DNA of 64,000 nt from Rhodopirellula baltica (lineage in GTDB: Bacteria; Planctomycetota; Planctomycetia; Pirellulales; Pirellulaceae), in assembly GCA_002901265.1 (NCBI GenBank), contig PPHI01000001.1, positions 1 to 64,000 of the forward strand, in the 5' to 3' direction. The notes under the pieces are model-generated. The model was given only the letters and a program-made list of their open reading frames with translations, was not told the origin of the DNA and ran no database searches. Positions within the stretch are counted from its first letter, which is position 1, and the number at the start of each line of letters is the position of its first letter. Positions 1 to 9,656 of the stretch are shown one piece after another. A program made the position numbers and the translations under genes.

Positions 1-1016
1 AACTTCACGGTGGATGACGGTGTCGGCGCGACATCGAGTGGCACGTTCAACTGGACGGTGACTCCCGTCAACGACGAACAGGTTCTCGCAACCAATACGG
101 GTGCGACCGTCGCAGAAGGTTCGAGCGCCAATCTCGTTACCAACGCGATGTTGCAAACAACTGATGTTGACAACACGAGTGGTCAACTGGTCTACACAGT
201 GGATTCGATCCCAGGAAACGGGACGCTATATCGAAACGGCGTGGCTTTGTCTGCTACGGATACCTTCACGCAGGCTGATATCGATTCGACCTGATCAAGT
301 ACACGCATGACGGAAGCGAAACGCTTTCTGATGCGTTTAACTTCACGGTGGATGACGGTGTCGGCGCAACATCCAGTGGCACGTTCAACTGGACCGTAAC
401 CCCCGTCAACGACGAACAGGTTCTGGCGACCAATACGGGTGCGACCGTAGCGGAAGGATCCAGTGCGAACATCGTGACGAACGCGATGCTCCGAACGACC
501 GACGTTGACAATACGAGTGGTCAACTGGTCTACACGGTGGATTCGATCCCAGGAAACGGGACGCTGTATCGAAACGGCGTGGCTTTGTCCGCTACGGACA
601 CCTTCACGCAGGCCGACATCGATTCGAACCTGATCACGTACACGCATGACGGAAGCGAAACGCTATCCGACGCGTTTAACTTCACAGTCGATGACGGTGT
701 GGGTGTAACATCGATCGGTACGTTCAACTGGTCCGTGACAGCCGTCAATGACGAGCAGGTTCTGTCAACCAACGCAGGGGCTACTTTCAATCAGGGTTCG
801 ATTGGCAACGTGATTACACAAGCCATGTTGGAAACGACGGATGCCGATAACGCCAGCAACCAATTGGTGTATACGGTGGACGTTATTCCGACAGACGGAA
901 CGGTTTATCGGAACGGCGTTGCATTGTCCGCGACAGACACGTTTACTCAAGCGGATATCAATGCCGGATTGATTACGTACGACCACGATGGGACGTTTGC
1001 GACAACTGATTCATTC
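1..1016 (+). repeat. Three tandem 339-bp coding repeats (first copy 338 bp)
   Basis: Copies lie at 1-338, 339-677 and 678-1016, each beginning at the codon for the residue before FTVDDG. Copies 1 and 2 are close to identical in protein but differ at many synonymous positions; copy 3 is more diverged. The array probably continues upstream of the window. The first copy is one base short, which causes the frameshift. Confidence 0.9.
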
Positions 1017-2072
1017 CAATTCACGGTTGACGATGGAGTTGGAGCGACCACCAGCGGAACATTTACCTTGAGTCTTTCGCCTATCAACCATGCTCCGGTG
1101 GCAACGGGCGAATCGTTCACGATGAGTTCACCGAGTACTGACCTACGAATTGATATGGCAGGCTTGGTCGTCAATGATACTGATATCGACGGCGATACCT
1201 TGTCGGTAGTGCTGGTTTCGAATCCTGCAAATGGAACATTGACTCTCGAGCCCGGTGGGATCCTGCGTTACGTTCCTCGGTCGGGTTTTTCGGGAATCGA
1301 TCAGTTTACCTACCAAGTCACTGACGGATCGTTGAGTAGCAATACGGTTGCTGTTGATCTCAATGTGCAGATTTCGGCTCCCTACAGTCCACCGCCAAGT
1401 CCCGCAGAGTCTGGCAATAGTGACTCCGGCGATGCCGAACCTGAGCAACCAGAGGACAACGAAAGCGATACGAATACAGAAGAAGCGAATGAGAGCGAAG
1501 ATTCGAATACTGATAACAATTCGACCGAATCAAAAACGCAGGAAACTCAATCGGCCGCGGCTGTTCCGCCACCTGCAAGTGGGCCCGATGCTGCCGGGGC
1601 GGTGCCAGTTGTAGGCCAGCAATCCGAATCGGATGCTGATGAGCAGAAGGCGGACAACGAGAAGAAGGAGATTGAGCGAGAAAAGATCGAACGGTTGACG
1701 TCTTCGTATCGCTCTGCCCGAACCATTATCTCTGGTGATGGCGTTTTCTCACCTGAATTGGCTCAACTTGATCGGTTGCTCCGCGAAGACATGCAGCAAG
1801 CGATTATTTGGAGCCAGTGGGACAGCCGACAGGACTATCAAGAGAAAACGACTGCTTCGGTTAGCTACGTTGGCTATGCGGGGGCAAGTATCGGAATGTT
1901 CTCCGTCGGCTACGTCATGTGGGCGCTACGCGGCGGGGCAATGGTCGGCGTGTTCGCTTCGGCATTGCCAGCTTGGCGATTCATCGATCCGATCGCAATG
2001 CTTTCGGCATATCGCGATTTCCGAGACAGTACCGAAGATGGCCTAGAATCGTTGATCCGAACAAAACGGTAG
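1..2072 (+). pseudogene. 3' end of giant cadherin-repeat surface protein, frameshifted near 288-290
   Basis: The gene enters from the left edge, so only its C-terminal part is seen. Three tandem repeats of about 113 residues carry a Cadherin_3/CSPG-like signature (LVYTVD, GTLYRNGV, TFTQADI, FNFTVDDG). They are followed by a bacterial cadherin/VCBS-like domain with a DTDIDGD calcium-type motif, an acidic Ser/Asn/Glu linker, a Glu/Lys-rich coiled coil, a hydrophobic stretch and a basic tail. The reading frame from base 1 stops at 292-294; the downstream frame is open from 288 to the stop at 2070-2072. Against the second repeat, the first lacks one A near 288-290, so the break is a single-base deletion. 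This is either a real mutation or a sequencing or assembly error in a repeat. The likely role is surface adhesion. Family assignment is secure; whether the gene is functional is uncertain. Confidence 0.8.
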
Positions 2073-2117
2073 TGTTCCAGGCAATCTGCGTGGCGACTTC
2101 GGTCTTTCGAATTCAGT

Positions 2118-2157
2118 GACCCGGTGAAACCTTTGTGTTTTGCCGGGTCTTTCTTTT
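2118..2157 (+). terminator. Rho-independent terminator after the adhesin gene
   Basis: GACCCGG at 2118-2124 pairs with CCGGGTC at 2143-2149, the stem can extend inward with a mismatch, and a T-rich run follows. It separates the adhesin from the sheath-protein operon. Confidence 0.8.
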
Positions 2158-2238
2158 GCAGGCTGATGACGGCATCGTAGCTTTCACAAATCGATATAAT
2201 TCCAGTCTGATTGCAACTTATTCCGCCGGAGCATTTCC

Positions 2239-3768
2239 GTGTTCGAAGCACTTCGTTTTACCAGCCAGTTCGGAAATGCGCCTCAAGGCAAGCCGCGTGA
2301 TCCAAGCGAGCCGATGCGATTGCTGGTTATGGGGGATTTCGGTGGATCAAGAGAAACACCCGTCGAAAGTCGTAAACTGCACCGTGTTGATGTAGACAAC
2401 TTCGACGAGGTTCTTGAATCGCTTCGCCCAACAATTGTGATTCCAACTGGCGTCGGTAGCGAACCGATGCGACTTGAAATCACAGAGATGGAGCACTTTC
2501 ATCCCGATCATCTGGTCGAGGTGTTGCCGGAATTCGAAGACTTAAAATCAGTTCGCATTTCACTGCAACATCCCAAAACGTTTGAAGCGGCCGCAAAACA
2601 GCTTCGTGAAATGGTTCCCGGCTTCGATGGCGGTACCGAGGATTCGCCCGCTGCTGGTTTGGTTGATTCAGCAGCAGAAACGGTTCCTGAGGAGTCCAAC
2701 GCAGACCTCTTTGAACGCGTCCTCGGTCAAACTTCCGTGCAGAATGAGTTGGGGCGAAACGCGTCGGGAGATCGAACGTGTCAAACGTCGATCGACCGTC
2801 TGATTCACAGCATCGTCGCGCCCTATATCGAACCCAAGCAAGACCCTCGCCAAGACGACTATGTATCCGCCGTTGATTCGGCTATCTCGGGACATCTTCG
2901 AGAAATTTTGCATCATCCCAGATTTCAATCACTCGAAGCAAATTGGCGTGGGTTGGAAGCGTTGGTCCGAAAAGTGACGCTTTCGGTGAACGTTCAGCTC
3001 TATGTGCTCGATGCAACAGCCGAGGAGCTTGCCGCCGCAACACAGTCAGATGATTCGATCGAACAGTCGCTGTTGCTAAAACGTTTGGTGCATGATCGCG
3101 ATCAGCAACCTTGGTCTTTGATCGTGAGCACCATGGAGTTTGGAAACCGGGCGGATGAATTGATTCTTCTTGCCAACTTGGGGGCGATTGCTGCGTTCGC
3201 TGGCTGTCCGTTCATCGCATGCGCTAGCCCGACACTTGTTGGCACGTTTGATTGGACAGATGATATTCAGACTGTCGAGAACACATTGACCGCTGACCAA
3301 GAAAACTGGGAATCACTTCGCTTGAATCCCGTCGCCAACTTCATCGCCTTGGTCGGTCCGCGTGTCTTCGCCAGGTTGCCCTACGGAGCAGCAACCGACC
3401 CGGTGGAGGCGTTTGAATTCGAAGAGATTCCCGACCCGATCAACTCGCATGACGCTTTCCTGTGGGGGCCACCTTCACTCGCCGTAGCTGGTCTGATTGG
3501 GAAATCGTTCTTGGATCGTGGTTGGGCGATGAGTCTGGAGGACCAATGCGAATTGTCGTCGCTCCCGGCATACACCTACAAAGTTGATGGTGAGGTCGAA
3601 TTGAAGCCTTGTGCCGAAGCGTATTTGTCCGAACGACTGGCCGATCATCTCGCGCAGCAGGGAATCCTGCCGCTGGTAAGTTTCAAGAATCGTGACGCGG
3701 CACGTCTTTATCGATATCAGTCGATAGCCAACCCTGCTTCAAGTCTCCGCGGGCCCTGGAACAACTAA
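2239..3768 (+). CDS. Fused TssB-TssC (VipA-VipB) contractile sheath protein
   Basis: This 509-residue protein starts at a GTG with GGAG eight bases upstream. Residues about 25-130 match the type VI sheath small subunit TssB/VipA (LLVMGDFGGS, then RKLHRVDVDNFDEVL, then a FHPDHL motif). After an acidic linker (about 130-190), residues 195-505 match the large subunit TssC/VipB (FQSLEANWRGLEALV, LIVSTMEFGN, NLGAIAAFAGCPFI, ending SLRGPWNN). In characterised type VI systems these are two proteins that co-assemble into the contractile tube. Here they are one chain, so a sheath protomer would be a single polypeptide. No other Tss gene (tube, baseplate, membrane complex, ClpV) lies in the window. The next gene is 19 bp downstream. 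Domain identity is confident; involvement in secretion is inference. Confidence 0.85.
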   Translation: MFEALRFTSQFGNAPQGKPRDPSEPMRLLVMGDFGGSRETPVESRKLHRVDVDNFDEVLESLRPTIVIPTGVGSEPMRLEITEMEHFHPDHLVEVLPEFEDLKSVRISLQHPKTFEAAAKQLREMVPGFDGGTEDSPAAGLVDSAAETVPEESNADLFERVLGQTSVQNELGRNASGDRTCQTSIDRLIHSIVAPYIEPKQDPRQDDYVSAVDSAISGHLREILHHPRFQSLEANWRGLEALVRKVTLSVNVQLYVLDATAEELAAATQSDDSIEQSLLLKRLVHDRDQQPWSLIVSTMEFGNRADELILLANLGAIAAFAGCPFIACASPTLVGTFDWTDDIQTVENTLTADQENWESLRLNPVANFIALVGPRVFARLPYGAATDPVEAFEFEEIPDPINSHDAFLWGPPSLAVAGLIGKSFLDRGWAMSLEDQCELSSLPAYTYKVDGEVELKPCAEAYLSERLADHLAQQGILPLVSFKNRDAARLYRYQSIANPASSLRGPWNN

Positions 3769-3787
3769 CTGAACCTCCGATGAATCC

Positions 3788-4855
3788 ATGTTGATCTTTG
3801 ACGCCCATCTGGATCTAAGCTTGAACGCGATGACATACAATCGCGATCTTCGACAAAGCGTTCGCCGAATTCGACAGGAAGAGTCTGGCGAAAGTCACCT
3901 TGCGGGATGGGGATGCAACACCGTCGCGTTTCCAGAAATGCGAAAGGCAAACATCGGAATCTGTGTTGCGACACAACTGGCGGGTTGTATGAAGCCGGCC
4001 GCTGCCGGCGGCGGATGGAATTCGCCCGAACAAGCTCGCGCAATGACGCAAGGTCAGCTGACATGGTATCGAGCAATGGAAACCTGTGGCGAACTTCGCC
4101 AAATCCGTTCACTTGCTGAGTTGGAGTCTCACCTGCAGCGCTGGCAAACGGATGCGTCCCAAACGCCGATCGGATACGTCCTCAGTCTGGAAGGTGCTGA
4201 TTCGCTTCGGACCCTCGATGATCTATACGAGTCCTACGAAGACGGCTTGCGTGCGATCGGGCCGGCACACTATGGCGAAGGCCGGTACGCCATGGGTCAC
4301 GACAAAGACGGGCCGCTGAGCAAACCATGTCGCGAGCTTCTCAAGGAGATGGACAGACTTGGGGTGATTCTCGATGCGACGCACCTCTGTGAACGCACCT
4401 TTGATGAGGCACTGGAAGCGTTTCATGGGACGGTTTGGGCGAGTCATCATAATTGCCGGGCACTTGTCGACGACCCGCGTCAGCTTTCCGATCGACAGAT
4501 CAAGACTCTCGCCGAACGAAATGCAGTCATCGGGATTGCGTTTGATATTTGGATGGGCGTTCCCGGGTGGCAGCGACTGGTATCCAACCACAGCAACTAT
4601 GTCGATGCGAACCTGATGGCGTTGACGAACCATGTCGATCACATCTGTCAATTACTTGGCAATACCGATCACATCGGCATCGGTACAGATCTGGATGGAG
4701 GCTTCGGAATCGAGCAGACGCCGTCAGATCTGGATACAATCGCAGACTTACCGGTGTTTCTGGATCGACTTCGACAGAAAGGTTACGGCGAAGATGATTT
4801 GAGAAAGATCAGCCACGGGAACTTTTTGCGAGTCTTGCGTTCCGCGTGGCATTAG
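3788..4855 (+). CDS. Membrane dipeptidase, peptidase family M19
   Basis: A 355-residue zinc dipeptidase of the renal dipeptidase family. The metal ligands are visible in order: His7 and Asp9 (DAHLD), Glu135 (SLEGAD), His199 (DATHL) and His220 (SHHN), and a later TDLDGG matches the family's C-terminal motif. The family hydrolyses dipeptides, including those with a D-residue at the C-terminal position. No signal peptide is seen, so a cytoplasmic role in peptide turnover is likely. It lies 19 bp after the sheath-fusion gene and 22 bp before a YhdT-like gene, suggesting cotranscription with a transporter. Family assignment is firm; the substrate is unknown. Confidence 0.9.
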   Translation: MLIFDAHLDLSLNAMTYNRDLRQSVRRIRQEESGESHLAGWGCNTVAFPEMRKANIGICVATQLAGCMKPAAAGGGWNSPEQARAMTQGQLTWYRAMETCGELRQIRSLAELESHLQRWQTDASQTPIGYVLSLEGADSLRTLDDLYESYEDGLRAIGPAHYGEGRYAMGHDKDGPLSKPCRELLKEMDRLGVILDATHLCERTFDEALEAFHGTVWASHHNCRALVDDPRQLSDRQIKTLAERNAVIGIAFDIWMGVPGWQRLVSNHSNYVDANLMALTNHVDHICQLLGNTDHIGIGTDLDGGFGIEQTPSDLDTIADLPVFLDRLRQKGYGEDDLRKISHGNFLRVLRSAWH

Positions 4856-4877
4856 GCCGATGTAAAAATGAATCGCA

Positions 4878-5183
4878 ATGAACGATCCGCAAGAAAAAAC
4901 GGAGACCGCTACTCAAACGCAACAGGTGTTTGAGCAGTCTGACCTGTACCGAAATTGCGTTCGCGAGGCGAAATGGATCTTGGCGATTTGGCTGATCGCA
5001 TTCGCTTGGGTGATCACTTATTGCACTCTTTTCGGCTATCAAGTTTCAGCCGATCACTTGCCGCTAGTCTTTGGGATGCCATCTTGGGTTTTCTGGGGCG
5101 TCTTCCTGCCTTGGGGAATTTCTGTGGTCGTTTCGATCTGGTTCGCGTTGACCATGATTCAAAATGACCGGTTAGATGAATAG
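4878..5183 (+). CDS. YhdT-like (DUF997) small membrane protein
   Basis: This 101-residue protein has a polar N-terminus and two transmembrane helices, about residues 33-55 and 73-95. The VREAKWIL and CTLFGY segments and its position directly before a sodium/solute symporter match the YhdT/DUF997 family, which typically sits next to panF-like transporters. It overlaps the symporter start by 8 bp, so translation is probably coupled. It may be a small accessory subunit of the symporter, which is inference from gene order. Confidence 0.75.
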   Translation: MNDPQEKTETATQTQQVFEQSDLYRNCVREAKWILAIWLIAFAWVITYCTLFGYQVSADHLPLVFGMPSWVFWGVFLPWGISVVVSIWFALTMIQNDRLDE

Positions 5184-7044
5184 TGGATCCAACGCGGCAC
5201 TGTATACCTTTTGTTTCTATACCGTCGCGGTCTTTGTTTTGGCGATCGTTTCCGAACGATTCTCTAAAGGCAAAGAGTTCGTCGGCGAATACTTTTTGGG
5301 AAGTCGTGGGTTCGGGGTTTGGGCGTTTGCATTGACCTTCGCCGCAACCAATGCCTCCGGTGGAAGTTTCATGGGCTTCCCCGCGTTAATCTATACCCAT
5401 GGATGGACGCTCGCATTTTGGATCGCCGGTTTCATGATGGTCCCGTTGATGTCGATGGGCTTGATTGGAAAGCGGATCAACCAAGTTGCCAGGAAATCGA
5501 ATGCCGTCACGATTCCAGAGATATTGGGCGCGAGATACGCAAGTCCTCGCGTTACCCTCGTCGCGACAGGTCTATTGGTCTTCTTTATGTTTTTCTATTT
5601 GCTTGCCCAGTTTAAAGCGGGCGGCAAAATCCTGAGCACTCTGCTCGCCGATGAACCACGATTCCAGTGGCTCGCAGCGACGATGACGCAATGGACACAT
5701 TCGGTCCCGTGGCTCAATCAAGCATCCGGAGACTATTTGGTCTGTCTGCTGCTGTTTTCAACCGCCGTCATTGTTTATGTCGTGTATGGCGGTTTCCGAG
5801 CGGTCGTATGGACCGATGTCATGCAAGGTATCGTGATGTTTGTGGGAGTGATCGGAATGCTCGCGTTGGCGTTGCACCAATCGGGAGGCCTTCGCAACGT
5901 GACAACCAAAATGGCGCAAATGACACCGCCAGAGTTCTGCCGCATTGTCGTTTCACAATCCGGTTCGTCCGCTGGCGTATTGCTTGTTCCCAAAGGGACA
6001 TGGATCAAGAATTCCGAAGAGGTGTTTCGTACCGCAGAAGCTGTCGAACTCGATCACCAGACGCGATCTGCACCGATCAGTGCCATTCGACTGACTACGG
6101 AACACGAGATCGAACAAATTGAAGCCGATCCGATTGCCCGTGGAGTCGATGTTGAAGTCGTGGAAATCGTTCCCTACCGATTTGGTGCGAGAGAGAAAGG
6201 CGTCTACGTGAGTAATCCTGGGCCGAGCGCAAACAGCGATCTTGGCTTCTTGGCGGTTGGGACCGCGATTAGCTTTTTTGTGTTTTGGCCGTTTGGCGCG
6301 ACCGGCCAACCGGCGAACATGGTCCGTTTGATGGCGTTTAAAGATAGTCGTACGCTGCGTGTTTCGATTGTGACCGTTTCGGTTTATTACGCAGTGATCT
6401 ATCTGTCGTTGATCATCATTTTTTGCTGTGCGCGGGTGTTGATGCCGGGTATGGAGATCGATCCTGATCGAACGATGCCAGACTTAGCGACACAGTTGAC
6501 CACATCGGCTGGTGTTCCTTGGCTCGCTGGATTGCTGGTCGCGGCGCCATTTGCAGCCGTGATGTCGAGCGTCGATAGTTTTTTGCTGGTCGTCTCTTCG
6601 TCAGTGGTTCGTGACATCTATCAGAAGCAAATTAGTCCGGACGCGCCGGAGAAAACGCTGAAGCGACTGAGTCGCTTGGTCACGATCGGCATCGGATTGT
6701 TCGCCGTCGTATTGGTTGTCAATCCGCCGATGTTCTTGCAGGACCTGATCGTCTTTGCCAGCGGTGGGCTGGCCGCCTGTTTCCTTGTCCCCATCGTGTT
6801 ATCGCTTTATTGGAAACCGATGACGGCAGCAGGTTCCATCGCAGGAATGTTGGGTGGAACCTTGATGCACGTCGCACTGACCGCTTGGGGGTATCTGCTT
6901 CATAGCGAGTTCCGTCCCTTTGAGTTATTCGGACTGAATCCGTTTCTGTGGGACCTCGTAACGTCGCTGGTAGCGGCCGTTACGTTTTCAAGATGGTCTG
7001 GCCAGTCTGAAACGTCACCTTCTGGTTTGCGAATGCCGAAGTAA
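5176..7044 (+). CDS. Sodium:solute symporter (SSS family, PanF-like)
   Basis: A 622-residue multi-pass membrane protein. Early segments (EYFLGSRGFGVWAF, ATNASGGSFMGFPA) and later helices match the SSS family, which drives uptake of sugars, vitamins, amino acids or carboxylates with the sodium gradient. It is longer than the usual 480-550 residues because of a soluble insert of about 100 residues near 255-350, between two membrane segments. It overlaps the YhdT-like gene, as panF-type symporters do with yhdT. The substrate cannot be named from sequence. Confidence 0.85.
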   Translation: MNSGSNAALYTFCFYTVAVFVLAIVSERFSKGKEFVGEYFLGSRGFGVWAFALTFAATNASGGSFMGFPALIYTHGWTLAFWIAGFMMVPLMSMGLIGKRINQVARKSNAVTIPEILGARYASPRVTLVATGLLVFFMFFYLLAQFKAGGKILSTLLADEPRFQWLAATMTQWTHSVPWLNQASGDYLVCLLLFSTAVIVYVVYGGFRAVVWTDVMQGIVMFVGVIGMLALALHQSGGLRNVTTKMAQMTPPEFCRIVVSQSGSSAGVLLVPKGTWIKNSEEVFRTAEAVELDHQTRSAPISAIRLTTEHEIEQIEADPIARGVDVEVVEIVPYRFGAREKGVYVSNPGPSANSDLGFLAVGTAISFFVFWPFGATGQPANMVRLMAFKDSRTLRVSIVTVSVYYAVIYLSLIIIFCCARVLMPGMEIDPDRTMPDLATQLTTSAGVPWLAGLLVAAPFAAVMSSVDSFLLVVSSSVVRDIYQKQISPDAPEKTLKRLSRLVTIGIGLFAVVLVVNPPMFLQDLIVFASGGLAACFLVPIVLSLYWKPMTAAGSIAGMLGGTLMHVALTAWGYLLHSEFRPFELFGLNPFLWDLVTSLVAAVTFSRWSGQSETSPSGLRMPK

Positions 7045-7068
7045 AGAACTCGCTGCGATAACGCTTGG

Positions 7069-7818
7069 CTATTCGTCGGCCTTGTTCGACGCGTGTGCCA
7101 ATTCAAGCCTCTGTAGAAATTGTTCCACGCTGTAATGAACGTCGCTGGTCGCCGAAACGACGATCACATGGTCGAGTGGAATGACGCTTCCCGGTCCGTG
7201 ATTCGCTTCCCAGAAACCAGGCACAATCACGCGAGTGACCATCTCGGCAACCTCTTTGCCTTTCGCTGCCAATTCACCTCGCAGCGAGTAAAGCTCGACA
7301 GACAATGCATGTTCAGCAGCCGATCTTGTGGTGAATTGTAGGACGTCATCCTTGATAACGTACGTCAAATCAAGGTCGGAGAGCATCAAACGAAGAAATG
7401 AACGGAGCTTTACCGCTTTTAGATTAATTGAGACGGGAATCTCTTCGTCGGCCCCAACTTCGTCGAGGGCCCTGCGATCAATTACAATTGGGATATCATG
7501 AACTTGACTCAATTGCTGTGCCGCTTCGATCATTGGCACATCAATGAAGTTTTGCGAAGTCAATTCATTCAACGCGGCACGAATACGCAGTTCGCTGTCG
7601 CTTTTGAATTGTTTGTCGCGAATGTTGGCATCTTGTGCCGCAATCGCAACACTGTTCGTCGCAGTGACGGGGCGTGCACTGGGCACTTGATTTTTTTGTG
7701 TTGTTACCGTTGCCGGTGAATTACCAAACGGATCGTTCGATTGTGCCTGGACATCGTTGAATCCGATCACGACAAGCAAGAAAAGCGACGCCAGGCATGT
7801 GTGCTTTGCGAATGGCAT
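7069..7818 (-). CDS. Secreted protein with an STN/secretin-N-like domain
   Basis: This 249-residue protein has a clear N-terminal signal peptide (about 1-26, ending in VQAQS). After a Ser/Thr/Asn-rich linker, residues 85-165 resemble the short N-terminal (STN) domain of secretins and TonB-dependent receptors (VPMIEAAQQLSQ, PVSINLKAVKLRSFLRLML, TYVIKDDVLQF). The C-terminal part reads as a second small alpha/beta fold (DHVIVVSATSDVHYSVEQFLQRL). Planctomycetes encode many such proteins, whose role is unknown. It is convergent with the symporter gene 24 bp away. Confidence 0.65.
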   Translation of the reverse strand: MPFAKHTCLASLFLLVVIGFNDVQAQSNDPFGNSPATVTTQKNQVPSARPVTATNSVAIAAQDANIRDKQFKSDSELRIRAALNELTSQNFIDVPMIEAAQQLSQVHDIPIVIDRRALDEVGADEEIPVSINLKAVKLRSFLRLMLSDLDLTYVIKDDVLQFTTRSAAEHALSVELYSLRGELAAKGKEVAEMVTRVIVPGFWEANHGPGSVIPLDHVIVVSATSDVHYSVEQFLQRLELAHASNKADE

Positions 7819-8057
7819 GGAAAAGACTCTCGCAATAGAGAAAAGAAGCGATCGAAGTTGCTATCGACCGAAAAGTGACTTTTCGAAGTAAGCCATGATC
7901 GGGTGTCGAAAGGCTTGACGCAAGTTTTCAACTGTTCAGGCGAATTTGACAGTGTCTGATCACCAAAGCTCTGCGGCGCACGGTCAGAGCGGATATCTTG
8001 AGGTCGATCGGTTTCCAATGTTCGCCTCTTCGATTCAGCCCTGCCCCGCTTAACATC

Positions 8058-9656
8058 ATGACCCGGAACGGCATCTTTATTTTGGCCCTCGTGCTTTGCA
8101 GCGCATGGCTTTGTCGCACAACCGCGTTTGCGAGTGATCGTCCCAACATTGTGATGGCGTTTGCAGATGACTGGGGAAAGTATGCCAGTGTCTATGCGAA
8201 AGCGTCTCCGGGTGGGCCATCCGACATCGTCTCGACACCGAACTTTGACCAACTTGCCGCTGACGGATTGCTGTTCAACAACGCCTATGTCAGTGCACCG
8301 AGTTGTACTCCGTGTCGGAGTTCGCTTTTATCTGGGCAGCACTTTTGGCGATGCGGTCGCGGTTCGATATTGCAAGGTGCGATCTGGGATTTCACCAATG
8401 AAGCCTATCCATTAATCCTTGAGAAATCTGGCTATCACATCGGCCATACCTACAAGGTTTGGTCGCCGGGAACTCCGGCGGATGCGCCGCATGGTGGCAA
8501 GCGTACTGCGTTTGTTAAACATGGTCGTAAGTTCAACGGGTTCTCGCAAAACGCGATGGCTGGCAATGACCACGAGGCGGCAAAGGCGAAGCTGTTCGAA
8601 GAGGTACGTATGAACTTTCAATCCTTCTTGAATGCGAGCCCGTCGGCGGAGAACGATCCGGATTCGAAACCGCCGTTCTGCTATTGGTTCGGCCCAACGA
8701 ACTGTCACCGAAAATGGGTCGAAGGCAGTGCCCAAGAACTGTGGGGGATCAATCCGGATGATTTGAAAGGCAAGCTGCCGCCGTACCTTCCGGATGTCGA
8801 AGCTGTCCGCCAAGACTTCGCCGACTATCTCGGAGAGGTCCAAGCGTTCGATGCGGCGGTGGGTGTTCTCGTGGAGGAACTCAAACGGGTTGGCGAATTC
8901 GAGAACACGATTTTGGTGGTCAGCGGTGACCACGGGATTCCAGGTGTGACTCGTGGGAAATGCAATCTCTATGACTTGGGGACCAACGTCCCTTTGGCGA
9001 TACACTGGCCGAATGGGATTGAGCATCCGGGGCGAGTGATTGATGACTTTGTATCGCTTCCCGATTTGGCTCCAACGTTCCTGGAAATCGCGGGTGCCGA
9101 AATCCCTGATGCGATGACCGCGACGTCAATCACTGGCTTACTTCAAAGTGACAAACAAGGTCGAATCGAGCCCACAAGAGACGCGGTGTTTACCGGACGT
9201 GAACGACACGTCGGTGTGGCTCGGGCAGGCAAATTGCCCTATCCGCAGCGAGCGATCCGCACCGAAGAACACTTGTTGATCGTCAACTTTGCGCCCGAGC
9301 GGTGGCCAATGGGTGACGGGCCAATGGCTGACGAAACGCTTCCTGATTTCGCGGCGCTGCGTGAGAAAACGATCGCCGCGTTTGGTGACATGGATGCTAG
9401 CCCGACGAAAGCGTGGATCGTGACGCACCGCGATGAGGAGCCAGCGTTTTACGACTTTGCCGTCGGTCGTCGTCCGATGTTCGAGTTGTACGACATCAAG
9501 TCCGACCCTCATTGCATGAATAACTTGGCCTTAGACAGTCGTCATGCGCAAACACGTGACGCCCTTTACGAACGTTTGACTGACGAAATGAAACGCACGG
9601 GTGATCCGCGAGCCAGCGAGAATGTGATTTTTGAAAAAGCACCCTACACCGACTGA
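8058..9656 (+). CDS. Secreted sulfatase (N-sulfoglucosamine sulfohydrolase-like)
   Basis: The ATG at 8058 is chosen because a signal peptide (TRNGIFILALVLCSAW...AFAS) begins there, giving 532 residues; an in-frame TTG at 7998 would add 20 unlikely residues. The type I sulfatase core is clear: RPNIVMAFADDWG metal site, CTPCR formylglycine signature in SAPSCTPCRSSLLSG, and VVSGDHGIPG in the second metal site. The active-site Cys would need conversion to formylglycine. Planctomycetes use arrays of such enzymes to desulfate algal or animal polysaccharides. The heparan-N-sulfatase-like subgroup is suggested by overall similarity; the substrate is unknown. Confidence 0.9.
   Translation: MTRNGIFILALVLCSAWLCRTTAFASDRPNIVMAFADDWGKYASVYAKASPGGPSDIVSTPNFDQLAADGLLFNNAYVSAPSCTPCRSSLLSGQHFWRCGRGSILQGAIWDFTNEAYPLILEKSGYHIGHTYKVWSPGTPADAPHGGKRTAFVKHGRKFNGFSQNAMAGNDHEAAKAKLFEEVRMNFQSFLNASPSAENDPDSKPPFCYWFGPTNCHRKWVEGSAQELWGINPDDLKGKLPPYLPDVEAVRQDFADYLGEVQAFDAAVGVLVEELKRVGEFENTILVVSGDHGIPGVTRGKCNLYDLGTNVPLAIHWPNGIEHPGRVIDDFVSLPDLAPTFLEIAGAEIPDAMTATSITGLLQSDKQGRIEPTRDAVFTGRERHVGVARAGKLPYPQRAIRTEEHLLIVNFAPERWPMGDGPMADETLPDFAALREKTIAAFGDMDASPTKAWIVTHRDEEPAFYDFAVGRRPMFELYDIKSDPHCMNNLALDSRHAQTRDALYERLTDEMKRTGDPRASENVIFEKAPYTD

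Noticed and set aside
1-1016. Possible CRISPR or satellite array
   Set aside because: The 339-bp repeats are in-frame coding repeats with no short repeat-spacer structure.
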